A stretch of 64,000 nt of DNA, from the NCBI RefSeq assembly GCF_000012825.1, contig NC_009614.1, positions 3,100,001 to 3,164,000 of the forward strand. Direction: 5' to 3'. Below, piece after piece: positions 39,039 to 49,186 of this stretch. A program made the translations under genes and the position numbers. Within the stretch, counting starts at the first letter, position 1. Every line of letters starts with the position of its first letter. The notes under the pieces are model-generated. The model ran no database searches, was not told where the DNA came from, and saw only the letters and a list, made by a program, of their open reading frames with translations. The DNA comes from Phocaeicola vulgatus ATCC 8482. GTDB lineage: Bacteria; Bacteroidota; Bacteroidia; Bacteroidales; Bacteroidaceae.

Positions 39039-39073
39039 CAGGAATGCCTTTCAAAGAAAGAATATTTTTTTCT

Positions 39074-39113
39074 AAGTGAGATTAAACCTTTTCTTTTGGG
39101 TTTAGTCTAACTT
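39074..39113 (+). terminator. Hairpin after the trk pair
   Basis: AAGTGAGATTAAACC (39074-39088) and GGTTTAGTCTAACTT (39099-39113) pair with two imperfections, 36 bases past the trkA stop, followed by AT-rich DNA with T runs. Confidence 0.5.
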
Positions 39114-39252
39114 AATAAATAATTTAGTTTAGTTTTTAGTTTTCTCTGAAGGCCGGCCAATGTGATATTGCCCGGTTTTCGCTTTTTATGGAGGTTTTCT
39201 TGTGAGTGTCCGTTACTTTTTGTTACTTTGTCACCTAGAAATCGAGATTTAG

Positions 39253-39822
39253 ATGAAACAGATATATTTTTTATTTGTCGTTTTGCTGGTTGTAATGACC
39301 GCTTGCGGAGGTAAGAAAGAGGCTTCCGTTGATGCAGAACAATTGATGTTCCAAATAGACAGTGTGGATCATGTGACAGGTTTGCAGCGTATGCAGGTTT
39401 CACGTATTGACCAGCATATTGTCAGTGGCGGAAAAAAATATAATTTGTTTATAGAGCGTGCTCCCAGTGATTCTCTGCCTTCAGTCAAAAGTGACTTGGG
39501 GATTTTTGCCGACAATCGTATCATCGTTAGAATTTCCCGTGAAAATGGGAGCCGGGTCTTTGCCAAAACTTTTACCAAGCAAAGTTTCTCTGGATTCGTA
39601 AGTGCTGATCATCTCCGTCATTTTATATTGGAGGGCGTGGTATTTGATGAAGAGAAGACCCGTGAGGGAAAAAATATCATATTGGCTGCCAGTGTGAGTT
39701 ATCCTCAGACAGATTTGTATATTCCTTTCTCCATCACTATTACTCCTGAAGGAAAAATGAGCATATCTAAAAATGAGGATATGGAGGAGCTTCCTCCCAT
39801 GTTGGGAGACAGCCTTAATTAA
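39253..39822 (+). CDS. Small lipoprotein, DUF4738-like
   Basis: A 189-residue lipoprotein with lipobox VMTAC (Cys17) followed by GGKKEAS. The body is beta-rich: VSRIDQHIVSGGKKYNLFIE, NRIIVRISRENGSRVFAKTF, and a C-terminal TPEGKMSISKNEDM. It looks like the DUF4738 family of Bacteroides; no function is known. It is followed 92 bases later by another exported protein in the same direction. Confidence 0.75.
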   Translation: MKQIYFLFVVLLVVMTACGGKKEASVDAEQLMFQIDSVDHVTGLQRMQVSRIDQHIVSGGKKYNLFIERAPSDSLPSVKSDLGIFADNRIIVRISRENGSRVFAKTFTKQSFSGFVSADHLRHFILEGVVFDEEKTREGKNIILAASVSYPQTDLYIPFSITITPEGKMSISKNEDMEELPPMLGDSLN

Positions 39823-39914
39823 ATCTAAAATACAGGAATAATTTTTCGCGTCATAATCTTTTTAGGCGGTTAGTTGTTGGTATGGCATTAACTAACTAAA
39901 GAATAAATTAGATT

Positions 39915-40355
39915 ATGAGAAAGATTTTATTTTTAATGGCTATGCTGGTATGCTCTCTTCAGTTCGCCATGGCAGGCGATGTTGTGACCCGCGATGTGAA
40001 TAAGCTTCCTGTTGCCGCACGTGAAATGATCGGCAAACATTTCTCCCAGACTAAAGTTGCGTATATCAAGATTGAAAAGGACTTGTTTCAGACCACTTCC
40101 TATGATGTGAAATTGGCCGATGGCATTGAATTGGAGTTCAATTCAAAGGGAGAGTGGCTTGAGATAGATTGCAAGAACAAGTCGGTTCCTTCTACTTTTA
40201 TCCCTCAGGCTATTTCCAAGTATATGAAAGCTAATTATAACGGGCATAAAACGGTGAAGATAGAACGTAACCGCAAGGGATATGAACTGACATTGGAAAA
40301 TGGATTGGAAGTAGACTTCGATCAGTTTGGAGGATTCTTGAAGTTGAGCGATTAA
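39915..40355 (+). CDS. Exported PepSY-like protein
   Basis: A 146-residue secreted protein with a signal peptide ending AMAGD. Two copies of a PepSY-like (DUF2874) unit follow: KLPVAAREMIGKHF then VKLADGIELEFNSKGEWLEI, and STFIPQAISKYMKANY then LENGLEVDFDQFGGFLKLSD. Such domains are beta-lactamase-inhibitor-like in fold and are common small periplasmic proteins in Bacteroides. Role unknown. Confidence 0.85.
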   Translation: MRKILFLMAMLVCSLQFAMAGDVVTRDVNKLPVAAREMIGKHFSQTKVAYIKIEKDLFQTTSYDVKLADGIELEFNSKGEWLEIDCKNKSVPSTFIPQAISKYMKANYNGHKTVKIERNRKGYELTLENGLEVDFDQFGGFLKLSD

Positions 40356-40406
40356 AAAAGATTTTTTCTGTAATAGGGGAACTATCTCTCCTTATAGTAA
40401 TGATGC

Positions 40407-40499
40407 CATAAGAGGGTGTATCAGAAATAAATTGAACTATCTTTTTATTATCAGCGTTGAAAAAGATAGTTGCAACGAATTTTGATTCACCCTCTTATG
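40407..40499. repeat. Long palindromic element between convergent genes
   Basis: Outer arms CATAAGAGGGTG (40407-40418) and CACCCTCTTATG (40488-40499) are perfect. An inner stem AACTATCTTTTT (40435-40446) with AAAAAGATAGTT (40460-40471) is also perfect. It can end transcription of both the PepSY gene and the leftward serine dehydratase gene, but its size and TIR-like ends would also suit a MITE. Confidence 0.7.
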
Positions 40500-40534
40500 T
40501 ATTATAAATACAGTTCTCGGTCTTTGCCCTGTTA

Positions 40535-41743
40535 TTAATCCATCGGCTCGTAATCCTTTGCCAGACCGCCTTCGCTGGTTTCCTTATATAAGGAAGGAAG
40601 GTCATGACCGGTCTGTTTCATTACTTCCACCACTTTGTCAAAGGATACACGGTGATTACCGTCTGTAAAGGCAGAATAGATATTGGCATCAAGAGCTCGG
40701 GCTGCTGCATAGGCATTTCTTTCGATACAAGGGATTTGTACCAATCCGCATACCGGATCGCAAGTCATTCCCAAGTGATGCTCCAAGCCCATTTCGGCTG
40801 CATACTCTATCTGGGCCGGGCTACCTCCGAATAATTGGCTGGCAGCGGCGGATGCCATTGAACAGGCCACTCCTACTTCTGCCTGGCAACCGGCTTCGGC
40901 TCCGGAAATGGAGGCGTTGTGTTTTACTATATTTCCTATCAATCCGGCAGTAGCCAGTGCTCTTAAAATCCGCATATCGCTGAAGTCACGGCTTTTTTGC
41001 AAGTGATAAAGTACAGCCGGAACCACTCCGCATGATCCGCAAGTAGGGGCTGTGACGATTTTGCCACCTGAGGCGTTTTCTTCACTGACTGCCAGAGCGT
41101 ATGAGAATACTAACCCGCGGGAACGCAGATTGTCCTTATAACCTTTTGCCTTAATATAGTAAGTGGAGGCTTTTCTGCGCAGATTGAGTGGCCCGGGTAA
41201 TACGCCTTCTTGATCCAAACCACGCTCAATGGCTTCTCTCATGGTTTTCCATACTTCTGCCAGATAGTCCCAAATGTCTTCGTCTTCACATTGCTGGACG
41301 TATTCCCAGTAATTGCGCCCGGTACGTTCACACCAGTAGAGGATTTCACTCATACGGTTCATATCATAGATTTCCGGAGTTGAGCCTTTGTCGTGTCCTT
41401 CTTCGGCTAGAGCACCTCCGCCTACACTGAAAACAGTCCATTCATCTGTCACCTTTCCTTTTTCATTCAAAGATTTGAAAGTCATTCCATTGGGATGAAA
41501 CGGATAGAAGACATGGGCTTTCCAGATAATTTCTGTAGGCGCATGCGGTTGCAATGTATCTAAAATGGCTACATCGGTCATGTGTCCTTTACCGGTAGCG
41601 GCGAGGCTTCCATAAAGAGTAACTTGAAAAGCTTTGGCTTCGGGATGTTTTCCTAAGAAGATTTCAGCAGCCTTGCGCGGTCCCATAGTATGACTGCTGG
41701 ACGGACCGGTGCCGATGCGGTATAGTTCTCGGATAGATTTCAT
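40535..41743 (-). CDS. sdaA: L-serine ammonia-lyase, single chain
   Basis: A 402-residue iron-sulfur enzyme deaminating L-serine to pyruvate and ammonia. The beta-type part opens with YRIGTGPSSSHTMGPRKAAE. The catalytic/cluster region has PTCGSCGVVPAVL, KHNASISGAEAGCQAEVG and MTCDPVCGLVQIPCIERN, which hold the cluster cysteines. Monocistronic, with its own promoter at 41775-41808. Confidence 0.95.
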   Translation of the reverse strand: MKSIRELYRIGTGPSSSHTMGPRKAAEIFLGKHPEAKAFQVTLYGSLAATGKGHMTDVAILDTLQPHAPTEIIWKAHVFYPFHPNGMTFKSLNEKGKVTDEWTVFSVGGGALAEEGHDKGSTPEIYDMNRMSEILYWCERTGRNYWEYVQQCEDEDIWDYLAEVWKTMREAIERGLDQEGVLPGPLNLRRKASTYYIKAKGYKDNLRSRGLVFSYALAVSEENASGGKIVTAPTCGSCGVVPAVLYHLQKSRDFSDMRILRALATAGLIGNIVKHNASISGAEAGCQAEVGVACSMASAAASQLFGGSPAQIEYAAEMGLEHHLGMTCDPVCGLVQIPCIERNAYAAARALDANIYSAFTDGNHRVSFDKVVEVMKQTGHDLPSLYKETSEGGLAKDYEPMD

Positions 41744-41774
41744 TTCGTTTTATAAGGTTAGTTATTATGAGGAA

Positions 41775-41808
41775 CAAAGGTATAAAATAAAAGGGGGAAA
41801 GTAGCAAA
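41775..41808 (-). promoter_or_regulatory. Promoter of sdaA
   Basis: Minus-strand TACCTTTG (41775-41782) is a perfect -7 element. A TTTG (41805-41808) lies 22 bases away, slightly long for the -33 element. Confidence 0.55.
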
Positions 41809-41859
41809 AAAGGAAAAGAAAAACTCTCTTGACAAATAGGAAAGTTGTCAGGAGAGTTT
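41801..41859 (-). terminator. Terminator of the ECF-SusCD-phosphatase operon
   Basis: AAACTCTCTTGACAA (41821-41835) and TTGTCAGGAGAGTTT (41845-41859) form a 15-bp stem with one G-U pair. On the minus strand a T/C-rich run (complement of 41805-41820) follows. The stem begins 34 bases past the phosphatase stop. Confidence 0.8.
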
Positions 41860-41892
41860 GGAAAACCACCGGTAGGATTTGGTGTATTGTCT

Positions 41893-43056
41893 TTATTCTA
41901 ATTGTCTTTGGATACCTTTGTCACCGACGACAAAATACTGATTATTTTCAATCAGCATGGCACGTCCGCGCTTTTTTTCCCGGTTTTCTTTATTGTCCAC
42001 ATTTACTCCGATAACCTTGCCGTTATAGAAAGTGGAAATATCTTTGAAAATGGTATGTCCCACAATAATATGTTTTGCCTTATAACGGTCCATAATCATT
42101 TCTAGGGAGTCTTTTGCCAGCGGATTGTATTTGCCATCGGTGCGTACCAGTCCGCGATACCAGATGGGACCGCTGTTTCCATACAGGAAGGCTGTGAGTG
42201 GAGAAAGCGCTTTGCGTTCTTTTTTCGTCATAAATAGCCCTTTACTCATTTCTTCATTGACAGTGGGAATGCTCAAGTTCTTGTCATAGAAGTCTTTGCC
42301 CAGTCCGGCATGTACATATAGGTCGTTACCTATCATTTGCATGGTGTTACGGGTTCCCAACCATCTGCCCAGTTCGGTATCGGGACCGAATAGCCGGGGG
42401 TATTCCATCTTTAGTTTTTCAGCCAATATTTTATATTTTTCTTTGGTGTATCGGAGGTCATTGGCCAGTACCATCGGTTCATGATTTCCCAGTATGAACG
42501 ATACGTGTCCTCCGGCTTTGGCTGCTTCCTCTTCCAGTTTGTAAAATAGCCAGAAGATTTGCGGTACATCTTTTCCTCTGTCAAAAATATCACCGATAAT
42601 CATCAGATGGTTTTTCCCGAAGCTCCATTTGTAGTCTTTATCGATGATATGATTGCCTTGTAACAGGCTGATTACACAGTCCAGCCTTCCATGAGGGTCG
42701 GACATGACAAAAACTTTGTCTGCCTGGGGATAATTCCATCCGGGACGTTTTACCGGGTGTAGTTTTACATCAAATGGAAACCTGCCTTTGTGGTCTGTCA
42801 CATGCAGGGTAAAGTTTTGAGGTAATGTGGTATAAGTGGTATCAATGATATTCCCTTTCTTATCTACATTGATTACTCTGATTTGGCCGTCAGGCTGATA
42901 CAATACATATGGACCGTCGGCTGTTAATTCTTCTTTTTTCTCTTTGTCTTTCTTCTTGTCTTTGAAATCAAGAGTTCCGGCACTAAGGCCGGAACTGATG
43001 AAGGCGAGGGTAAATGCAAGAAGAAAGTAGTTGATAAAATTAGTCTTGCTTGTCAT
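41893..43056 (-). CDS. Exported metallophosphoesterase
   Basis: A 387-residue calcineurin-like phosphoesterase with a signal peptide (to about SGLSAG) and a charged KDKKKDKEKKEEL linker. Dinuclear-metal motifs in order: SDPHGRLD, GDIFDRGKDV, GNHEP, YVHAGLG and IIVGHT. The first motif's GDxxDRG form places it near Shewanella-like and PPP phosphatases. The gene is 20 bases past SusD and is the last gene before the terminator, so it probably works with this SusC/SusD pair. It may dephosphorylate the ligand on entry; that is inference. Confidence 0.88.
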   Translation of the reverse strand: MTSKTNFINYFLLAFTLAFISSGLSAGTLDFKDKKKDKEKKEELTADGPYVLYQPDGQIRVINVDKKGNIIDTTYTTLPQNFTLHVTDHKGRFPFDVKLHPVKRPGWNYPQADKVFVMSDPHGRLDCVISLLQGNHIIDKDYKWSFGKNHLMIIGDIFDRGKDVPQIFWLFYKLEEEAAKAGGHVSFILGNHEPMVLANDLRYTKEKYKILAEKLKMEYPRLFGPDTELGRWLGTRNTMQMIGNDLYVHAGLGKDFYDKNLSIPTVNEEMSKGLFMTKKERKALSPLTAFLYGNSGPIWYRGLVRTDGKYNPLAKDSLEMIMDRYKAKHIIVGHTIFKDISTFYNGKVIGVNVDNKENREKKRGRAMLIENNQYFVVGDKGIQRQLE

Positions 43057-43076
43057 CGATTTGGTATTTGAATTAT

Positions 43077-44525
43077 TTAATCGACATATCCTGGATTCTG
43101 TTTCATATTAGGATTTGCGTCCATTTCTTTTTTGGGAATAGGAAGTAGAATTTTATGGAAATTCCAGTCATATTCCATGTAAGCAGTATTATGTTTGGTT
43201 TTGTTTATATCACTGTCTTTCACATCGATTCGTTTGACAGTCATTCCATTTCTGATAACATCGTACATACGATGTCCTTCTGCTACCAATTCTTTACGAC
43301 GTTCGTCTAATACATTTTCTAATGTTAATGTTTTTCCTTCCACTGAATTTTCCGGATTAGCTCGTTGTACTATGGAATTCAAATATTTCACTGCTTTGGC
43401 ATTATCTCCTGTCTGTACGGCCGCTTCAGCAGCATTCAGATAGGCTTCTGAAAGGCGTATAAGCGGAATATTGGCATCGGTTATGTTTTCTCCTTGCTGA
43501 GGTTGGTATTTATTGACGTATGCGTAGTACTTTTTGTCAAAACTCAAGATTTTCAACCGGACGTCTTTGGGATCTTTCTTTAATAATTGATAAAAAGAGC
43601 AAGTAATACACATATCGTCATAACCGTTGTATGAGTTCAGATATCCCATGCTTTCTTTGCCCGGACTGTCTGTAGTCAGATTGACAATTTCGAATAATAT
43701 TTCACCAGGATTGGATGCTGATGCGTCATTGCCCCATGCGGTTGGATATTCTTCGTTTGTCCAAAGAGCGTAGCCTTCTTTTTCTGCACCCTTTATTGCA
43801 TTTTCAGCCATGGTCAATGCTTCATTGTATTCTCCTTTATATAAATATACTCGGCTCAACAATGTCATAGCAGCCCATCTGTTTACTTTTCCTTTATTAA
43901 AATCACCGCTCAGCAGCTCTGTACTGTTTTTGAGGTCGGAAATAATTTCCGTATAACATTCGGCTACTGTATTTCGTGCGGGTTTACTGTCTATGGTTGA
44001 TAACTCTTTCACAATGGGCACGCCTAATGAAGCTCCGTTATCTTTTAGGTAGGGATAACCAAAAATACGTGTCAGGTCGAATAGTGCCATACCACGGATG
44101 GCTAATGCCTGGCCTTTCAAATCATTTTTATATTCGGTTTCATCTTCATCTATAGATAGTTTATCAACATTCATTAGAATCAGATTACAGTTCTGGATAA
44201 TAGAGTACAGATATGACCAATGACTGCTGGGACCATTGTCTTTAGTAAAATTGAAACGGTAATAATTACCGGTTCGTTTCGTTGAACTTACAGCCTGCAT
44301 GTCATCTCCAGTTACATCTCCATAATATACCAGACGGCCGGAGTATGCATCTGAACTTTGCATTGTGCTGTAGATTCCGTTCAATGTGAATTCAATATCT
44401 GACAAAACATTGATACTGGTTTCTGTATCCACTTGTGTGGAGGGGGCTAGATCTAGCCAGTCATTTCCGCACGAAGTGACGGCAAACATAATGGAACTGA
44501 TAAATAAATATTTAAATACTTTCAT
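43077..44525 (-). CDS. SusD/RagB-type surface lipoprotein
   Basis: A 482-residue lipoprotein (lipobox VTSC, Cys19, then GNDWLDLAPSTQV). It has SusD repeats (TLLSRVYLYKGEYNEALTMA) and the C-terminal signature VLDERRKELVAEGHRMYDVI with ILLPIPKKEMDANPNMKQNP. It is the lid for the STN-containing SusC encoded 19 bases upstream. Confidence 0.93.
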   Translation of the reverse strand: MKVFKYLFISSIMFAVTSCGNDWLDLAPSTQVDTETSINVLSDIEFTLNGIYSTMQSSDAYSGRLVYYGDVTGDDMQAVSSTKRTGNYYRFNFTKDNGPSSHWSYLYSIIQNCNLILMNVDKLSIDEDETEYKNDLKGQALAIRGMALFDLTRIFGYPYLKDNGASLGVPIVKELSTIDSKPARNTVAECYTEIISDLKNSTELLSGDFNKGKVNRWAAMTLLSRVYLYKGEYNEALTMAENAIKGAEKEGYALWTNEEYPTAWGNDASASNPGEILFEIVNLTTDSPGKESMGYLNSYNGYDDMCITCSFYQLLKKDPKDVRLKILSFDKKYYAYVNKYQPQQGENITDANIPLIRLSEAYLNAAEAAVQTGDNAKAVKYLNSIVQRANPENSVEGKTLTLENVLDERRKELVAEGHRMYDVIRNGMTVKRIDVKDSDINKTKHNTAYMEYDWNFHKILLPIPKKEMDANPNMKQNPGYVD

Positions 44526-44544
44526 AATTCAAGTTTTTAATGGG

Positions 44545-47500
44545 TTAGAAATTAACGCTTAGACCAAAGGTTACAGTCTTCAAAGGAGGAGTTCCCCAGA
44601 TGGCACTACCACCACTGACAGCTTCAGGATCATAATAATCATAAGCAGCCCATGTCCAAAGGTTGTTTGCGGAAGCATATACACGTACATTGTTAACTCC
44701 TATTTTTTGTGTCCATACTTGGGGCAGAGTTATTCCAAAAGTTAATGTTTTCAGGCGGATGAAGTCAGAACTGTGTAACCTGCGAGTAGTAGTGGATTTG
44801 TTCATCGCTACATCAGGACTTTCAATAAATAGTTCATATTTTGTGATATCACCAGGTTGTTTCCAACTATCGCGATAATAGGTTGGTATATTTGCTTCTA
44901 GGTCGTTACCACCATGCTCTGTTTTTTGTGCCCAATTGTCATAAGAATAACCGCCAAATTGGTAAGAGAACATGAAGTTTAAGTCGAACCATTTATAGCG
45001 TAATGTATTTGATAAACCTCCGATAACATTAGGCTCTGCATGCTTATCTAATACAATAGCATTGGCTTCACTATATTTTTCTGTAATCTCTTTTATATAG
45101 TTGCCGTTTTCGTCCAAATCATTGGTATAGAATTGGGGAGCGCCTGTTTCGGGATTGATCCCTGCGAACTCTATCATATAAAATGTACGGTATGATTTTC
45201 CTACTTTCCGTATTTGGGTACCACTGATAATTTCTGTTTGCATGCCATCCAATGTCACAATTTCATTTTTGTTGTGCGAGATGTTGAAAGTGGTATTCCA
45301 AGAGAAATCTTTAGTCTTTATATTGGTCGAACTGATTTCCAATTCCACTCCCTTATTTTTTACTTCACCAATATTCATAAGATAGCTGCCGAAACCTGTT
45401 GTCATAGAGATAGGACGATCCATCAACAAATTTTTAGTAGTACGAGTGTAGTATTCCAAAGTTGCGTTTATACGATTGAACAAACTGAAATCCAGACCTA
45501 AGTTAAGGTTGTAATTGGTTTCCCATTTTAAATCTGTATTTTTGATTTGTGATTGGATAATACCCGGTTGTTCCAAATAACCATTGGTTAAACTACTCAA
45601 ACCCATATATCCGAAATAGTCAGATGGTAGTGTGCCATTGACACCATAAGATGCGCGTATTTTCAAATCGGTCAGCCAACCTTTGGCCGGATTCATGAAT
45701 TCCTCTTCAATCATACGCCATGCGGCAGATACTGACCAGAAACTACCCCAACGGCTGTCTTTATGCAAACGGGAACTACCGTCAGTACGGAAACTACCAC
45801 CTAGATAATATTTATTTTTATAGTCATAGTTTACACGTGTCAGATAAGATACCATGCGGGTTCTGGTAGAGCTGCCACCAACGGATTCGGTTTTCATACC
45901 ATTGCTTATTTCATCTTTGTCTGCTGTAGCGAAATTAGTTGCATACCCTGACAGATAGTCACGATATTGGTCATCAATTTCATAACCTACCAATGCGTCA
46001 AAATGGTGATCGTTGGCTATATTAAACTTATAACTCAGTTGGTTTGCCCATACCATTTTCTTGTATTCGTAGAATTTTTTGCTCATGCCGCCATTTACAT
46101 CCTCACCATTGGAAGTGCGGGGATCACTCCAATCCTTGCCTTTAGTGTTGGTGTAGTCATAGCTGAATGTTGATTTGAATTTTAAGTTTTTAATAAATTC
46201 ATATTCGCCATAAATAGTGTTGAAAGCACGATTAACATATTCACGTTGATAGTCGTAAGTTGCAGATAATAGTGGATTACGATCACCGTTGCGGATAAAA
46301 TCGCGGTTCCAGCTTCCATCTTCATTGTATGGTGTGTCTGAGGGGACAACAGCGTTACGTGATGAATAGAAAGGAGAAGTGTAGGAGGTACCTTCACCAT
46401 ATACATCTTGATTAACGGTAGCAAATAACATATTTGCCCCTAATTTTAATTTATCAGTTGCTTGATAATCTACATTTAAACGTCCGCTGATACGTTCTAA
46501 ACCGGAGTTGATAGCAATACCTTCTTGTTTTAGGTAAGAGATAGATGAATAATATTTGAATTTGTCTGTTCCACCAGAAATGGAGGCTTCATAAGTCTGG
46601 TGATTTCCTTTTTTGAACATGATATCATCCCAATCGACATATCCACACCAAGGAACAGGAGCATAATCGTCAATATTTTCATTAGCATATGCTATGGCTT
46701 CGTCGTGACTATTTCCGTCTCTTAACGCACCGGCTACTAGACCGTTATAAATATATTCGCGGCGTTCTTCTCCCCCCATAACAGGACGATAATCCATTGC
46801 GAAATCAGAACTACCCCAATCTGCTTTGAATGAAATTTGTGGCTTTCCACTTTTACCTTTTTTAGTAGTAATAAGTACTACACCATTGGCAGCACGTGAA
46901 CCGTAGAGAGAGGCGGCAGCGGCATCTTTAATGATTGTTATGTTTTCAATATCAGAGCTATTGATAGTTGACATAATGTCAAGACCTGCATCTGAACTCA
47001 TCGTATTGATAGAACCTGAACGCATAGGAATTCCGTCAATTACGTATAATGGAGAATTACTGGCATTAAAAGATCCCATACCGCGAATATTCAAAGAGGA
47101 AGAAGCTCCTGGTTGACCTGACGATGAACTGAATTGTACCCCGGGTGCATTACCTTGTAGTAAATCTTTGAATGAAACAGCCGGAATATCTTTCATTTTA
47201 TCAGCCTTCACAGTAGAAGCAGACCCTGCGTATGCCGACTTCTTGAAAGTACCATAACCGGTAACAACCACTTCTTCCATAACATTATTATCAGGAGCCA
47301 TGACTACTTTCAGTATCTTTCCGGCAGTGGCTTTAATTTCCTGCTTGCCATAACCTATATAGGAGATAATCAAAGTGGCAGGTATACGGTCTACATCTAA
47401 TGAGAAGTGCCCGTCCAAATCTGTAGTAGTTCCATTCGTAGTACCTTTGACTAAGATATTCGCTCCAATAATAGGTTCTCCCGTCTCATCCAGTACTGTA

Positions 47501-47898
47501 CCGGTTAATGTTGTTTTCTGTTGAGGAACAGCAGACTCTTTTTCTTCAATTTGCTTGATAGCAATAACGCCGTTGTGAACTGAATAGGTCAAACCGCTAT
47601 TCATAAGACATTTATCAAGCACATTGGCTATTTTTTCGTTATTTACATTTAGGTTTTGGACTTTTATTTGTTTTACATCATTGGTGCTGTATACAAAAGT
47701 AAAGTCGGTTTGTCTTTGGATTTCCCAAAGAATTTCACTCAACGTGGCATTCTTGAATGAGGCTGTGACAGTGGCTTGTGCAAACACTTTGTTGGCAGCC
47801 TGCATAAAACCTGTGGTAATGATACAGAAAAATAGGAACGTAATCCACAAACGTTTACTACTTTTACCGTGATTGGTGTAGTTGTGTTTTTTGTCCAT
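44545..47898 (-). CDS. SusC-type TonB-dependent transporter with STN signalling domain
   Basis: A 1117-residue transducer-type outer-membrane transporter. After the signal region, an STN domain (about residues 40-112: ATVTASFKNATLSEILWEIQ) that contacts FecR in the periplasm, then a CNA-B domain (LTGTVLDETGEPIIGANILV), TonB-contact motif VMEEVVVTGYGT, plug motif IKDAAAASLYGSRAANGVVL, and a barrel ending VTFGLSVNF. The start follows the FecR gene by 15 bases. Ligand binding is expected to signal to the sigma factor through FecR. Confidence 0.94.
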   Translation of the reverse strand: MDKKHNYTNHGKSSKRLWITFLFFCIITTGFMQAANKVFAQATVTASFKNATLSEILWEIQRQTDFTFVYSTNDVKQIKVQNLNVNNEKIANVLDKCLMNSGLTYSVHNGVIAIKQIEEKESAVPQQKTTLTGTVLDETGEPIIGANILVKGTTNGTTTDLDGHFSLDVDRIPATLIISYIGYGKQEIKATAGKILKVVMAPDNNVMEEVVVTGYGTFKKSAYAGSASTVKADKMKDIPAVSFKDLLQGNAPGVQFSSSSGQPGASSSLNIRGMGSFNASNSPLYVIDGIPMRSGSINTMSSDAGLDIMSTINSSDIENITIIKDAAAASLYGSRAANGVVLITTKKGKSGKPQISFKADWGSSDFAMDYRPVMGGEERREYIYNGLVAGALRDGNSHDEAIAYANENIDDYAPVPWCGYVDWDDIMFKKGNHQTYEASISGGTDKFKYYSSISYLKQEGIAINSGLERISGRLNVDYQATDKLKLGANMLFATVNQDVYGEGTSYTSPFYSSRNAVVPSDTPYNEDGSWNRDFIRNGDRNPLLSATYDYQREYVNRAFNTIYGEYEFIKNLKFKSTFSYDYTNTKGKDWSDPRTSNGEDVNGGMSKKFYEYKKMVWANQLSYKFNIANDHHFDALVGYEIDDQYRDYLSGYATNFATADKDEISNGMKTESVGGSSTRTRMVSYLTRVNYDYKNKYYLGGSFRTDGSSRLHKDSRWGSFWSVSAAWRMIEEEFMNPAKGWLTDLKIRASYGVNGTLPSDYFGYMGLSSLTNGYLEQPGIIQSQIKNTDLKWETNYNLNLGLDFSLFNRINATLEYYTRTTKNLLMDRPISMTTGFGSYLMNIGEVKNKGVELEISSTNIKTKDFSWNTTFNISHNKNEIVTLDGMQTEIISGTQIRKVGKSYRTFYMIEFAGINPETGAPQFYTNDLDENGNYIKEITEKYSEANAIVLDKHAEPNVIGGLSNTLRYKWFDLNFMFSYQFGGYSYDNWAQKTEHGGNDLEANIPTYYRDSWKQPGDITKYELFIESPDVAMNKSTTTRRLHSSDFIRLKTLTFGITLPQVWTQKIGVNNVRVYASANNLWTWAAYDYYDPEAVSGGSAIWGTPPLKTVTFGLSVNF

Positions 47899-47913
47899 AA
47901 TACATCATTTTTA

Positions 47914-49083
47914 TTAGTTATAGAATGTGATTGTTTTGTTATTGACTTTTACGTGTACTTTTTGAGTCTCTTCCAACAAACGTACAAATGGAGTGATTTC
48001 CGAATACCGATCTACATTGCATCCAAAGCGTAGGTCTTTTATTTTCTCATTGGCAAAAATTACTTCCATGTCATACCAGCGTGATAGTATTTTCATGATA
48101 TCTTCCAATCGCTGGTCTTTGAAATGAATTTTTCCTTTTATCCATGAAGTATAAAATCCGGCATCTACCATGCGTATCTGTATGCTGCTGTTTCCGAGGC
48201 TGATGGTAGCTTGCTGGGAAGGCTTTAAAATACAGCTTTCTCCAGTTTCTGTATTTACTTTGACAGAACCGTTTACCAAAGTTGTCTGATACTCTTCCTG
48301 TGGATAAGCAGAGATGTTGAATGTGGTTCCCAACACTTCTACTTGCATGCCTTGAGTGCATACTATAAATGGTTGCCCTGTTTTGCAGACTTCAAAATAG
48401 GCCTCGCCTTCCAGTTCTACTTTGCGTGGACCGTTATCAAATGTCACAGGAAAGCGGAGACTGGTCATTGCGTTCAGATGCACTTTTGTTCCATCACTTA
48501 ACAATAGAGCATATTCTCCACCTCGTGGAGTTTCCACTTTATTATATACAGGCTTGTTTTTTTTAGCTGTTTTTGATGTTACTTGGTAATTCAGCATTGT
48601 AGAGTCCATGTGGACTCGGGCTCCGTCTATTTTCTCAAGCAGACTCTCTGTTTCTTTATTTATATGGATTGTCTGGCCGTCCTCCAATGTCAGAATAGCT
48701 TTGGATTCCCCAGGTAGAATGGATTGTGCGATGAACTGTTTGTCCGAAAGAGAAACGGGCGAGGTGAATTTCATGGAAATACTTACAAAAAGGACAGGTA
48801 ACAGAATGATTGCGGCATAACTTACTATTTTGATATATCTGCTTCTGTTATTATTTCTTTTGATTCGCTTTTCCACTTCTTTCCATCCGGATGAAGGATT
48901 GAATGCCGTATTTTTCCGGAAATGTTGCTTTTGGTTTTCTTCATTACAAATTTTCTTGAATAAAATCTCGTGCGCTGTAGATTCTTCTCTCCAAGCAGTT
49001 AGTTTTATTGTTTCTTCCGGGGTTATTTCTTCCGACAGATACCTTGCTATGAGGTTGGCTATATAGAAATCTTGTTTTATCAT
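47914..49083 (-). CDS. FecR-type anti-sigma factor
   Basis: A 389-residue inner-membrane protein: a cytosolic 80-residue sigma-binding part (ARYLSEEITPEETIKLTAW), one membrane helix near residues 83-105 (IVSYAAIILLPVLFVSISM), then the periplasmic FecR domain (VETPRGGEYALLLSDGTKVH, ALEGEAYFEV-type strand) and a C-terminal STN-like DUF4974 part (FKDQRLEDIMKILSRWYDME). It should hold the sigma factor encoded upstream until SusC signals. Confidence 0.93.
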   Translation of the reverse strand: MIKQDFYIANLIARYLSEEITPEETIKLTAWREESTAHEILFKKICNEENQKQHFRKNTAFNPSSGWKEVEKRIKRNNNRSRYIKIVSYAAIILLPVLFVSISMKFTSPVSLSDKQFIAQSILPGESKAILTLEDGQTIHINKETESLLEKIDGARVHMDSTMLNYQVTSKTAKKNKPVYNKVETPRGGEYALLLSDGTKVHLNAMTSLRFPVTFDNGPRKVELEGEAYFEVCKTGQPFIVCTQGMQVEVLGTTFNISAYPQEEYQTTLVNGSVKVNTETGESCILKPSQQATISLGNSSIQIRMVDAGFYTSWIKGKIHFKDQRLEDIMKILSRWYDMEVIFANEKIKDLRFGCNVDRYSEITPFVRLLEETQKVHVKVNNKTITFYN

Positions 49084-49186
49084 ATTTTGACCTGTTTTTT
49101 ATCTCTTTTATAATAAAACAGGTCTGTTTGAAATTCGGGTGAATAATAAAACGACTTTTTTTGAAAAAAAACAAATTAATGTCTTT

